Below, in pieces: positions 16,116 to 23,439 of a stretch of DNA of 64,000 bases. A program made the position numbers and the translations under genes. Source of the DNA: Halorarius litoreus (lineage in GTDB: Archaea; Halobacteriota; Halobacteria; Halobacteriales; Haloarculaceae). Position 1 is the stretch's first letter, and each line of letters begins with the position of its first letter. Under the pieces are notes generated by a model, which was not told the DNA's origin, did not search any database, and was given only the letters and a program-made list of their open reading frames with translations. Where the stretch lies: assembly GCF_024362405.1 (NCBI RefSeq), contig NZ_CP101454.1, positions 3,938,299-4,002,298 on the forward strand, written 5' to 3'.

Positions 16116-17618
16116 TCAGTCGTCTTTCTCCGTGAGCATCTCCACGACACCCGGCGACCCCCAGAGGACCCCCCGGAGCTCGCTGAGTCGGTCGCCGACC
16201 GTCACGCCATCCGACGTGATGGAGAACGCGTGGAGTGCACTCTCGCACGGCGTCGCGCGTTTCTTCAGCACGCCGATGGCTCGATTGAGGGCGCCCTCGT
16301 ACTCGTAGTAGGTGACGAAGACGATGTTGTCCGCGAGATAGCTGGCTTTGTGCTCCGACGCCCGGAACGTGCCGGTGATGGAGTGGACCTCCGCGGTGAG
16401 GATGGGCGTCACGCCCTGGTTCCGCATGTACGAGACGAGCGAGTGGAGACGGCGAATGAGGAGCTTCGTGTCACCCTCGACCGACGCGAGATACCCCTCG
16501 ATTCCGTCGAGCATCACGATCTCGAACTCCTCGTCCTCGACGGCGTGGCGGACGATTCGAGCGAACTGTTCGGGGGCGTGTTCGTACGGCTCGACCCGCT
16601 GGATGTCTATCAGGCCGTCGTCGATGTACTGCCTTACCGGGATCCCGATGCTCCGCAGCCGATAGGTGAAGGTGGCTTCCGTCTCCTCGAACAGGTAGAC
16701 GACCGCGCGTGTCCCGTTCGCGGCGGCCGTGGCGACGAACTGGGCGGCGATAGTCGTCTTTCCCACGCCCGTCGCCCCGCTCACCAGCGTCGAGGTACCG
16801 CGCTCGATACCACCGTACAGCATCGCGTCGAGGTTCTCGACGCCCGACGCCAACTGCACCGGCTCGAAGTCGAGTTGGAGTTTGGTCGGGACGGCGACCG
16901 AGAACACGTCGAGCCCCTCGTCGGTGAACGTCACGAAGTGCGGGCCGCGTTCGAACATCGACCCCCGGAGCTTGGTCACTTCGAGCTGGTGGTAGTCCGG
17001 GCCAAACTCCAGGTGGACGTTGCCGTCGCTGATGTACTGGAGGTCGGTGTCCGGCGTCTCCGGCCCCGCCTCGGAGGTGACCAGCACCGTGATGTCGTGT
17101 TCCTTCAGGTAGAACAGGAACGAGCGGACCTGCTCGCGGAACTGCTGCCGGTTGGGCGTGAGCGTTCGCAGTTCCGTGATGGGGTCGATGACCACGCGGT
17201 CGGGGGCGATGTCGTCGATGGCAGTGACGACGGCGTCGACGAACTCCTCGCGCTCGACTTCGGGCGCTTCGAAGATGTCGTACACCTGTTTCTCGCTGAA
17301 GAACGCCGACTTCGGGCTCAGGTCGAGGACGTGGAAGTTCGGTGCCGAGAGGTCGAACCCGAACGTCGCCGCGTCCGTCCGGAGTTCGGTCTCCTTGGTC
17401 CCGAGACTGATGAATAGGACCGTCTCACCGGCCTTCACGCCGGCATCGAGGAAGTGGAGTCCGAGGACGGTCTTCCCCACCCCGGGCGCCCCGCGGACGA
17501 GGTACGCGCGGTTCCGCAGAAACCCACCGGAGACGACTTCGTCGAGCCCTCGAATCCCTGTCGATGCCCTCCCTGGCGATCGAGGCCCCTCCGCTGGCTC
17601 TCCAATCATCGCGGCCAT
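16116..17618 (-). CDS. KaiC-like RecA-superfamily ATPase, two domains
   Basis: Protein of 500 residues with two RecA/KaiC ATPase domains in tandem. Walker A motifs are GAPGVGKT (43-50) and GATGVGKT (280-287); Walker B-like segments are RVVIDPI (about 140-146) and IVMLDGI in the second half. Related haloarchaeal proteins (KaiC/GvpD/RAD55 group) are thought to act in signalling rather than recombination. Its 5-bp spacing to the histidine kinase implies that the two work in one sensory pathway. No KaiA or KaiB gene is nearby. ATG 17616-17618 is chosen; ATG 17634-17636 adds six residues and cannot be excluded. Confidence 0.88.
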   Translation of the reverse strand: MAAMIGEPAEGPRSPGRASTGIRGLDEVVSGGFLRNRAYLVRGAPGVGKTVLGLHFLDAGVKAGETVLFISLGTKETELRTDAATFGFDLSAPNFHVLDLSPKSAFFSEKQVYDIFEAPEVEREEFVDAVVTAIDDIAPDRVVIDPITELRTLTPNRQQFREQVRSFLFYLKEHDITVLVTSEAGPETPDTDLQYISDGNVHLEFGPDYHQLEVTKLRGSMFERGPHFVTFTDEGLDVFSVAVPTKLQLDFEPVQLASGVENLDAMLYGGIERGTSTLVSGATGVGKTTIAAQFVATAAANGTRAVVYLFEETEATFTYRLRSIGIPVRQYIDDGLIDIQRVEPYEHAPEQFARIVRHAVEDEEFEIVMLDGIEGYLASVEGDTKLLIRRLHSLVSYMRNQGVTPILTAEVHSITGTFRASEHKASYLADNIVFVTYYEYEGALNRAIGVLKKRATPCESALHAFSITSDGVTVGDRLSELRGVLWGSPGVVEMLTEKDD

Positions 17619-17664
17619 TAGACCGTGCGTACACATAAGTATGGTATGCAGTAGCGAAACATGA

Positions 17665-17950
17665 CCTCGAGACGACACACCCTATGGGTTGGCCGGCGCC
17701 ATCATCTCCGAGGACTACCGGCAGCTCAACTACTACCGCGACAACGCCGAAGTCGGCCTCTCCTATGGGAATCTCCCCCGCGGAGGTCCAGCTTCCGTTC
17801 GGCGTCAAGAAGTCCGGCAACGGCTACCCCTCCGCGCGTGAGGTCATCGACGCCGTCACCGAACGGACGGCGTGGACGCTCAACAACTCCAAGGACATCC
17901 AGATAGCACAGAGGCTCTCGGCCGACATCAAGACCTCCAGGGAGGAGTGA
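17665..17950 (+). pseudogene. remnant of an aldehyde dehydrogenase gene (3' end)
   Basis: Two frames together read as an ALDH C-terminus. Frame from 17665 gives DDTPYGLAGAIISEDYRQ then AEVGLSYGNLP (to about 17778). After a deletion around 17780 the frame changes and continues EVQLPFGVKKSGNGYPSARE and VTERTAWTLNNSKDIQ to a stop at 17948-17950. Intact ALDHs have a few more residues at the junction and PFGG where this reads PFG. A stop (17662-17664) lies directly before the homology and the Cys/Glu active-site region is absent. It is therefore a decayed fragment, not a short functional gene. Confidence 0.8.
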
Positions 17951-18002
17951 GCGGGCCGCTCACGACCCGGAGACTCGGGGCGCCTCGCCTGACCGCTGCC
18001 GG

Positions 18003-18215
18003 CTACCGGTCGAGATTGAGGCGATAGGTGAACTCGCGGCTCGCCCCGCAACTCGGACAGACGTGGTGGTAGACGATCTTCCGCCCGTCCGTCTCGCTCG
18101 TCCAGTTGCCGTTCTCGTCGACGTAGCCGCACGCCGTGCACTTCGTCTCCGTGGACTCGTACCGCTCTCGGAGCCGGTCGAGCGCCGACTGCCCACGCAC
18201 GTTACCAAGTGCCAT
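18003..18215 (-). CDS. small zinc-ribbon protein (HVO_0649-like)
   Basis: Protein of 70 residues with a single zinc ribbon: CTAC (about 25-28) and CPSC (about 52-55), spaced by 23 residues containing a DGRKIVYHH strand. The N-terminus MALGNVRGQSALDRLRERYE is a short helix. It looks like the haloarchaeal small zinc-finger group named after HVO_0649 (from memory). Such proteins are implicated in regulation in Haloferax, but the partner is unknown. ATG 18213-18215 is preferred over an in-frame ATG nine bases further up. Confidence 0.8.
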   Translation of the reverse strand: MALGNVRGQSALDRLRERYESTETKCTACGYVDENGNWTSETDGRKIVYHHVCPSCGASREFTYRLNLDR

Positions 18216-18300
18216 GACAAGCATTGACGCTGGAGCGGCTTAAACAGTCGCCCGGGTACCACTCGATTTCGCACTCGCGTGTGCGCCCGGACACCAAACC

Positions 18301-18308
18301 CGTTAAGA
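18301..18308 (+). promoter_or_regulatory. TATA box of the 37-residue membrane protein
   Basis: CGTTAAGA centred about 28 bp before ATG 18332, the spacing expected for a leaderless haloarchaeal transcript. It supports the short reading frame at 18332 as a real gene. Confidence 0.5.
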
Positions 18309-18331
18309 CACCGCCGTCCGCACTCCCGCGT

Positions 18332-18445
18332 ATGTTCCCACTGCAGTCCGGAGTCAACACGGCCGCCATCGACGGCGCCGGCTGGCTCGTCCTGCTCGTG
18401 AGCCTCGCGATCACGCTCGGCTGGCTCTACTACGTCGCCCGCTAG
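18332..18445 (+). CDS. single-helix membrane micro-protein, 37 residues
   Basis: Short frame beginning MFPLQSGVNTAAIDGAGW, followed by one membrane helix and ending YYVAR. A TATA-like element at 18301-18308 gives a leaderless start. Its stop TAG overlaps the stop of the CinA-like gene on the other strand through the shared CTAG at 18442-18445. No function can be assigned. Its tight fit between a promoter and a shared stop makes it more likely real than chance. Confidence 0.6.
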   Translation: MFPLQSGVNTAAIDGAGWLVLLVSLAITLGWLYYVAR

Positions 18446-19128
18446 CGGAGCGTCGCGTTCTCGCGGAGCCACGCCGCGGCAGCAGCTACCGCACTCTCGT
18501 CCTCGCTCTCCAGTTTCACCCGGACGAACTCGCCGGGGTAGGAGCCGACCTTCACCTCGAACCGCTCGCGGAGTTCCTCGAACCGGTCGACTAACGCGCT
18601 CTCCGGCTCGTCGACGGCGACCGTCTCGACGTGTCGTCGGACACCTGAAAAGCGGTCGGCGATCCCCTCGAACATCGCCTTCATCTCGGCGGGAACGCCG
18701 GGCAAGACGTACACCGAGCCGACCACGCAGCCGGGGGCGACGCCCACCTCGTTGTGGAGGGGCTCGGCGCCGGCCGGAAGGTCCGCCGTCCCCGTCGCGA
18801 GGTCGTCGCGCTGATAGCCGCCGTGGTCGGTGAGCCACTCGAGCGCGTCCGCGTTCTGTTCGGTCTCGCGCCCGAACGCCGTGGCGACCGCCTCCATCGT
18901 CAGGTCGTCGTGCGTGGGACCGAGGCCGCCGGTGACGATGACGGCGTCGTACTCCGCGTGATACTCGTTGACGACACGGGCGATGTCGGCGATGCGGTCT
19001 GGGACGACCGTCGCTCGTTCGACGTGGACGCCACGCGCAGCGAGCTGGTCGCCCAGCCACGCGGCGTTCGTGTTCACCGTGTCGCCCGACAACAACTCGT
19101 CACCGACGGTGACTAGCGCGACGCGCAT
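18442..19128 (-). CDS. CinA-like competence/damage protein, molybdopterin-binding domain
   Basis: Protein of 228 residues with the MoaB/Mog-like (MoCF_biosynth) fold only. The family signatures are GDELLSGDTVNTNAAWL (about 9-25) and VTGGLGPTHDDLTMEA (about 64-79), followed by LPGVPAEMKAMFE. In bacterial CinA this domain is an ADP-ribose pyrophosphatase fused to a nicotinamide mononucleotide deamidase domain, absent here. In archaea the stand-alone form has no settled function; nicotinamide-nucleotide salvage or molybdopterin binding are options. ATG 19126-19128 chosen since MRVALVTVGDE is the usual N-terminus. Confidence 0.88.
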   Translation of the reverse strand: MRVALVTVGDELLSGDTVNTNAAWLGDQLAARGVHVERATVVPDRIADIARVVNEYHAEYDAVIVTGGLGPTHDDLTMEAVATAFGRETEQNADALEWLTDHGGYQRDDLATGTADLPAGAEPLHNEVGVAPGCVVGSVYVLPGVPAEMKAMFEGIADRFSGVRRHVETVAVDEPESALVDRFEELRERFEVKVGSYPGEFVRVKLESEDESAVAAAAAWLRENATLR

Positions 19129-19194
19129 ACCCCCCGTTCGCACCGACGCGACTTCAGGGACTCGCCCGCGGCCCGGCCATGGCTGGCGGCGTGG

Positions 19195-20046
19195 TCAGCG
19201 CATCCCCGGCGGCGGCCCCTTCCGATCGTCGTCCTCGATGTCCATATCGAGTCCGACCTCCTCGCGCCGGCGGCGCGTCTCGCGGATCTGTCGGAGGTAG
19301 TAGATAGCCCCAACGAGGCCCATGAGGCTCAGTCCGCCGACGAGCGCCGAGAAGATGAACAGGTCGCGCTCGAGGTAGTACCGGACCGCAATCGAGGGTG
19401 CAGTCACGTCTTCCCAGTAGACGTGAACGCGGTTGTCGATAGTCTCCGCGCCGCTCCGGGCGGGGCGAACCTGCGCGAGCAGCGGGATGCTGATGTCGGT
19501 GTCGGCCGGCAGGACCATCTCGTAGTCGCCCTCGACGAACGTCGGGGAGGAGATCTGCTTGCCGTTCTTCGCGATCGTGACGCCGAGTTCCCCCGTCTCG
19601 TTCGCGGGGAGGTGGACGACCGTCCGACGGCGCGTCTTGTTGATGAACATCGCCTGCGGGGTCTCCTCAGTCGTGCCGTTCGGATACGCGATGACCGAGA
19701 CGGCGCGGCCGTCACGTTCGCGGAAGGCGACGGTCGTCCCGTTCGGGTAGTGGAACTGCACCGCCGCGAGGTCGAGCGGCTGTTCGGTGCCGAGCGCGTC
19801 GCGGGTGTACAGCTCGATGGTCGGGTCGTCGTCCTCGAAGTCGCCCGTCGTGCGGTTCGCGACCGCGTAGGTCGCCGTGTAGTTGTTCCGGTTGATCTCG
19901 ATGTACGCGGAGCCGGGCTCCGCCCAGTCGTACGTCGCGTCCTTGGAGACGGCACCGGCGTCGACCGGACCGGGCCCCAGGAACGACGAACAGCCAGCGC
20001 TCGCGGTCAACAGGACGAGCCCGAACAGGGCGAGGTACTTCCTCAT
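19195..20046 (-). CDS. DUF5803-type membrane-anchored lipoprotein
   Basis: Protein of 283 residues, exported. The N-terminal signal ends in the lipobox TASAGC (Cys about 19), so a lipid anchor is likely. The large external domain (about 20-230) is beta-rich with several N-glycosylation sequons (NYT, NRT, NGT, NKT, NET). One membrane helix (about 238-260) and a basic/acidic cytosolic tail follow. It overlaps DUF2110 by 4 bp (ATGA), so it belongs to the TFE operon. Function unknown; its linkage with TFE is conserved in haloarchaea as far as I recall. Confidence 0.85.
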   Translation of the reverse strand: MRKYLALFGLVLLTASAGCSSFLGPGPVDAGAVSKDATYDWAEPGSAYIEINRNNYTATYAVANRTTGDFEDDDPTIELYTRDALGTEQPLDLAAVQFHYPNGTTVAFRERDGRAVSVIAYPNGTTEETPQAMFINKTRRRTVVHLPANETGELGVTIAKNGKQISSPTFVEGDYEMVLPADTDISIPLLAQVRPARSGAETIDNRVHVYWEDVTAPSIAVRYYLERDLFIFSALVGGLSLMGLVGAIYYLRQIRETRRRREEVGLDMDIEDDDRKGPPPGMR

Positions 20047-20720
20047 GGAATGACACAGAGCATCTCGGAGGGGAGATGCGGGCCGATGTCGGAGAGCAGT
20101 CCCGGCGGGTCGGTCTCGGGGGTACAGATGATGCTCTGTTCGAGCAGCCCCAGCCGCTCGACGGTGACGATGTCCTCGGCGTGCCCGGACCGGTTGACAG
20201 TCGCGCGCACTTCGGCTCTCGTGGCCGAGTTGACGTTGACGCGGCCCATCTCGGCGCGCGTCCAGTCGTACAGGCGGTCGCGCTCGGCGTCGGCGAGCGC
20301 CGCGGGCTTGCCGGCCTCGGGCTCGATGAACCGCAGGGGCATGTGCTGGACGAGGCCGAACCGCGTCCGAATCTGCGAGGGCGACCCACTCCCGAGTCCG
20401 AGTTCGTTCGCGCCGACCCGGACGGGCTCGCCCGCGTCGAGCACGAACCCGTCCTCGTCCCAGTGTTCGAGCGTGCCGACGTACGTCTCGCCGACGTCGC
20501 GGTGCGGCGTGATGGCGCCCCACTCCTCGCGGAGCACGTTCCGCGCGGCGGTGGCGTCCGCACCCTGTACCGTCACCGAGGGGAAGCCGTCGTCGCGGAG
20601 TCCGATGGTCCACTCGACGTCGAGGTCGCCGAGGTCGTTGGCGACGAGCGAGTCGAGCGAGTCGAGCGTGCGGTCGCGAGCGTCGCCCGAGACGTACACT
20701 TTGGTCGCGAGAACGACCAT
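20043..20720 (-). CDS. DUF2110 family protein
   Basis: Soluble archaeal protein of 225 residues with no membrane helix. It contains a middle segment typical of a short RNA- or nucleotide-binding beta barrel (ETYVGTLEHWDEDGFVLDAG) and an EARVTVNRSGHAEDI-like C-terminal part (residues about 170-195). The molecular role is unknown. Its ATG shares a base with the TFE stop (TGATG), and its own stop overlaps the DUF5803 start, so translation is coupled. Conserved association with TFE hints at a transcription or translation role; this is inference. Confidence 0.85.
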   Translation of the reverse strand: MVVLATKVYVSGDARDRTLDSLDSLVANDLGDLDVEWTIGLRDDGFPSVTVQGADATAARNVLREEWGAITPHRDVGETYVGTLEHWDEDGFVLDAGEPVRVGANELGLGSGSPSQIRTRFGLVQHMPLRFIEPEAGKPAALADAERDRLYDWTRAEMGRVNVNSATRAEVRATVNRSGHAEDIVTVERLGLLEQSIICTPETDPPGLLSDIGPHLPSEMLCVIP

Positions 20721-21250
20721 CAGGCCTCGGCCTGCGTCGCGAGGTTCAGCTCCTCGCGTAGCTCCTCGATGCGCTCGTCCATCGCGTCGACGAGCTGGAT
20801 GTTGTCCATGGAGACGAGCTCCGACCCGCAGTTCGGACACTCGAAGCCGAAGTCCATCGCCTCTCCGAACTCGAACCGGATGGAGTCCTGTTCACAGAGA
20901 TAGAATTCGTTGTCCATCTCGTACTCGCGGCGCTCTTCGAGCGCGTCGAGCAGCCGCTCCATCTCCTCTTCGAGCTTCTCGGGGATGTTGTCGTACTGGA
21001 ACGTCCACAGATACGTGAGCCAGCCGGAGTCCTCGTCGCGGAGCCGGCGGTACGTCGCGAGGTCGTTCTCGTAGAGAATGAACAGCGCGCGGCGGACGTC
21101 GTTGAGTTCGAGTCCCAGGTCCTCCGCGAGCTCCTCGTCGGTCACCTCACCGTCCGGCGGCGCGGCGGCGACCGGCATCCCTGTCGGGCCGACCAGCTCG
21201 TGGAGGTACTTTTGAATGACGGGGTCCTCCAGGAGTTCCTCGTAAGCCAT
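20720..21250 (-). CDS. tfe: transcription initiation factor E (TFE alpha), zinc ribbon with one ligand changed
   Basis: Archaeal homologue of TFIIE-alpha, 176 residues, which helps RNA polymerase open promoters. An N-terminal winged helix (about 1-100; VIQKYLHELVGPTGM, FILYENDLATYRR, DEDSGWLTYLWTF) is followed by the zinc ribbon. The ribbon reads YLCEQDS then FECPNCGSE: Cys119, Asp122, Cys138, Cys141. The second ligand, normally Cys, is Asp here (codon GAC, read directly from the DNA). The start ATG 21248-21250 has a good TATA (CTTTAAAC on the minus strand) 25-32 bp ahead. Confidence 0.95.
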   Translation of the reverse strand: MAYEELLEDPVIQKYLHELVGPTGMPVAAAPPDGEVTDEELAEDLGLELNDVRRALFILYENDLATYRRLRDEDSGWLTYLWTFQYDNIPEKLEEEMERLLDALEERREYEMDNEFYLCEQDSIRFEFGEAMDFGFECPNCGSELVSMDNIQLVDAMDERIEELREELNLATQAEA

Positions 21251-21274
21251 TACGGTAAAAACCGCGAGGAAGCC

Positions 21275-21282
21275 GTTTAAAG
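21275..21282 (-). promoter_or_regulatory. TATA box of the TFE operon
   Basis: CTTTAAAC on the minus strand, centred about 28 bp upstream of the tfe ATG. It implies a leaderless tfe transcript and fixes the start at 21250. Confidence 0.7.
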
Positions 21283-21374
21283 CCTCCGGGAGCGGCGTCC
21301 GAAGGTTCAAGTACGAGACCGAGGCCACACCCCCCGATGCAGTGAGGCTCGGGCGGGTCCGGTCCAGGCAGTAG

Positions 21375-21452
21375 CGTGGCGCTTGCGCCACGGACAGTCG
21401 AGCAGCGCGGGACTCCGTCCCGCGGGCCGCTCGCGCGGCGACGCCGCGCGAG
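21375..21452. repeat. cluster of perfect palindromes, intergenic
   Basis: Between tfe and the aTrm56 gene (280 bp without coding sequence). CGTGGCGC/GCGCCACG with a TT loop (21375-21392), CGCGGGAC/GTCCCGCG with a TCC loop (21406-21424), and CTCGCGCGGCG/CGCCGCGCGAG with a one-base loop (21430-21452). A shorter GCGGAA/GGCGAAGCCG motif follows. The hairpins have unrelated arms but are packed end to end, in the manner of the spacers in the histidine kinase array. They could serve as a transcription end for aTrm56, but no U-tract follows. Confidence 0.85.
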
Positions 21453-21530
21453 GACGGCGAAGCCGCGAGACAGCGCGGAACGCCGGCCCGCCTCTCCCCA
21501 CGTTCCGCCTGTTCGCCCTGTCGGCAGTAG

Positions 21531-22070
21531 CTACTCGTCCGCGCTGACGACTTTCTTCCCCGTCGCCATCGGGACCACCCGGCTCTCCGCGTCCGCCCAC
21601 TCGCGGTCGAGCTCTCGTCCCTCGAACAGTCGGTCGAGGAACACCGCCAGCCCCGCCACCTCGGAGTGGGGCTGGTTCGTCACGCCGACGTTGTAGTCGG
21701 CCGTCTCGTACACGTCGAAGCTCACCTTCTCCGCGCCGACGACCACCAGCACTGGCCCGTCGGCGTGCGCCTCGCGGATGTCGGCTTCGACCTCCTGGAC
21801 GGGGAGGCCGTACATCGTGAGGTGCACCACCGTCCCCTCGAACCCGCGGATGACGCCCTTCGGTGAGTCCGTCAGTTCGACCTCGAACGGCCCGCCGAAC
21901 CGCCCAGTAATGTCGGCGACCGTGTCGCGGGAGTTCCCGGCGTTGTCGGGCAACAGCACCCGGTCGGCGCCGAGCGCCCGCGCGGTGAGCCCGACGTGCG
22001 TCGTCATCCGCTCGTCGCGGCCCGGGCGGTGGCCCAGTCGCAACACCGCCACCTCGTGTTCGTCGTTCAT
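21531..22070 (-). CDS. tRNA (cytidine-56)-2'-O-methyltransferase (aTrm56)
   Basis: SPOUT-class methyltransferase that methylates the ribose of C56 in archaeal tRNAs; 179 residues. Family features: EVAVLRLGHRPGRDERMTTH at the N-terminus (about 5-24, an aTrm56 hallmark), TVVHLTMYGLPV in the middle and the knotted SAM site LVVVGAEKVSFDVYE with VTNQPHSEVAGLAVFLDRL. All segments are intact. It is divergent from the epimerase gene at 22141, about 70 bp away. Confidence 0.92.
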   Translation of the reverse strand: MNDEHEVAVLRLGHRPGRDERMTTHVGLTARALGADRVLLPDNAGNSRDTVADITGRFGGPFEVELTDSPKGVIRGFEGTVVHLTMYGLPVQEVEADIREAHADGPVLVVVGAEKVSFDVYETADYNVGVTNQPHSEVAGLAVFLDRLFEGRELDREWADAESRVVPMATGKKVVSADE

Positions 22071-22140
22071 ACCCCGACTCGTCGACGGGGAGGTTTCGCG
22101 CTTTCGGAACGCCTACGTCGGGGGCGACGGGAGCGAAGGT

Positions 22141-23073
22141 ATGGAGCTCTCCGACAAGCGGCTCGTCGTGACCGGCGGCGCAGGGTTCGTCGGCTCTCGA
22201 CTCGCCGCTCGACTCGTCGCTGACAACGAGGTGGTCGTCGCCGACGACTTCCGGAACAGCGAACGCGAGTGGGTCCCCGACGGCTGTGAACTCGTCGAGG
22301 GCGACCTCACGGACCCCGACGTGGTCGCCGAAGCAATCACCGAGGACGTGGATGCCGTGTTCCACTTCGCCGCAGACAAGGACGCCGGCGCGGACGACAT
22401 CGACCAGTACCGCGTCAACAACACGCTGACCGAGAACGTCGTCGACCGGATGGACGCCGTCGGCGTCGACAACATCGCGTTCACCTCATCGTCGGTCGTC
22501 TACGGCGAGGCCCCGCGCCCCACGCCCGAGGACTACGCGCCCCTGGAGCCCATCTCCATCTACGGCGCCTCCAAACTCGGCGAGGAGGGGCTGCTCTCGG
22601 TGTACGCACACAGCCACGGCTTCACGGTCTGGAACTTCCGGTTCGCCAACATCGTCGGTCCCCGCTTGCAATTGGGAGCGGTCATCCCGGACTTCATCCA
22701 CAAGCTGAGCGAGTCCCCCGACGAACTGGAGATCCTCGGCGACGGCCGCCAGGAGAAGTCCTACATGCACGTCGACGACTGCGTCGACGCGATGTGCCAC
22801 GTCGTCGAGCACGCCGACGCGCCCGTCAACACCTACAACCTCGGGACGCGCACCACGACCTCGGTGACGACCATCGCGGACATCGTCGCCGACGAGATGG
22901 AGCTCGACCCCGAGTACTCGTTTACTGGGGGCGACCGCGGCTGGACCGGTGACGTGCCCCGGATGCGACTCTCCATCGAGAAGCTGTCGGCGCTCGGCTG
23001 GGAGCCGTCGGGGTCGAGCGACGACGCGGTTCGGCAGGCCGTCAGGGAGCTCCTCCCCGAACACTCACACTGA
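22141..23073 (+). CDS. NAD-dependent epimerase/dehydratase (SDR, UDP-glucose 4-epimerase type)
   Basis: Extended short-chain dehydrogenase of 310 residues acting on nucleotide sugars, probably for cell-surface glycans. Rossmann motif VTGGAGFVGSRLA (about 10-22), the active-site SSSVVYGE and the YGASK Tyr-x3-Lys pair (about 139-143), and NFRFANIVGPR (substrate region) are present. The C-terminal half resembles dTDP-glucose/UDP-glucose epimerases. Exact sugar unknown. It ends 9 bp inside the convergent BsuPI-domain gene. Confidence 0.9.
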   Translation: MELSDKRLVVTGGAGFVGSRLAARLVADNEVVVADDFRNSEREWVPDGCELVEGDLTDPDVVAEAITEDVDAVFHFAADKDAGADDIDQYRVNNTLTENVVDRMDAVGVDNIAFTSSSVVYGEAPRPTPEDYAPLEPISIYGASKLGEEGLLSVYAHSHGFTVWNFRFANIVGPRLQLGAVIPDFIHKLSESPDELEILGDGRQEKSYMHVDDCVDAMCHVVEHADAPVNTYNLGTRTTTSVTTIADIVADEMELDPEYSFTGGDRGWTGDVPRMRLSIEKLSALGWEPSGSSDDAVRQAVRELLPEHSH

Positions 23074-23400
23074 GAACGGTGTTCGCGCCGAGATGTCGAC
23101 CTCGCTGACCCGGAGCGTCGCCTCCGCGGTGTAGTCACCGGGGCGAGCGTCGGGCCACGACTCGGCGAAGACGGCCTCTTCGCCAGGTTCGAACCGGGCA
23201 GGCTGGAGCACCTGTGCGAACAGCTGCCCATCTGACCAGCGCCAGACTTCGGTATCGTCCTCGTAGACGACGAACTCCGCCTTCCCGGCGTCGCGGAACG
23301 TGACCTCGACGGGGTCGTGGCCGGCGTTCGTCACGGTGAACTCGAAGCTGACCCCCTCACCCACGGTCACGGTCAGCGACGCGTCGAGCATACTCTCCAT
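23065..23400 (-). CDS. BsuPI-like proteinase-inhibitor domain protein
   Basis: Protein of 111 residues matching the BsuPI (intracellular proteinase inhibitor) beta-sandwich: SFEFTVTNAGHDPVEVTF, then YEDDTEVWRWSDGQLF and a PGDYTAEATLRV C-terminal strand. It has no signal peptide, so it is cytosolic as in Bacillus. It lies between the epimerase and a Tat-exported subtilase; the latter acts outside, so pairing with that protease is not obvious. ATG 23398-23400 is used; ATG at 23391 (MLDAS) is also possible. Confidence 0.8.
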   Translation of the reverse strand: MESMLDASLTVTVGEGVSFEFTVTNAGHDPVEVTFRDAGKAEFVVYEDDTEVWRWSDGQLFAQVLQPARFEPGEEAVFAESWPDARPGDYTAEATLRVSEVDISARTPFSV

Positions 23401-23439
23401 TTCACCCCGGGGACCAAACGTTTAGGGGTCGCGTGGGCG

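Noticed and set aside
17684..17950. A real 88-residue gene
   Set aside because: The first half of the frame has no protein-like pattern; the ALDH similarity shifts frame in the middle, so a pseudogene fits better.
21307..22365. 352-codon minus-strand frame covering aTrm56
   Set aside because: It is a different frame of the same strand, rich in Arg/Gly; the 179-residue aTrm56 frame carries the family motifs.
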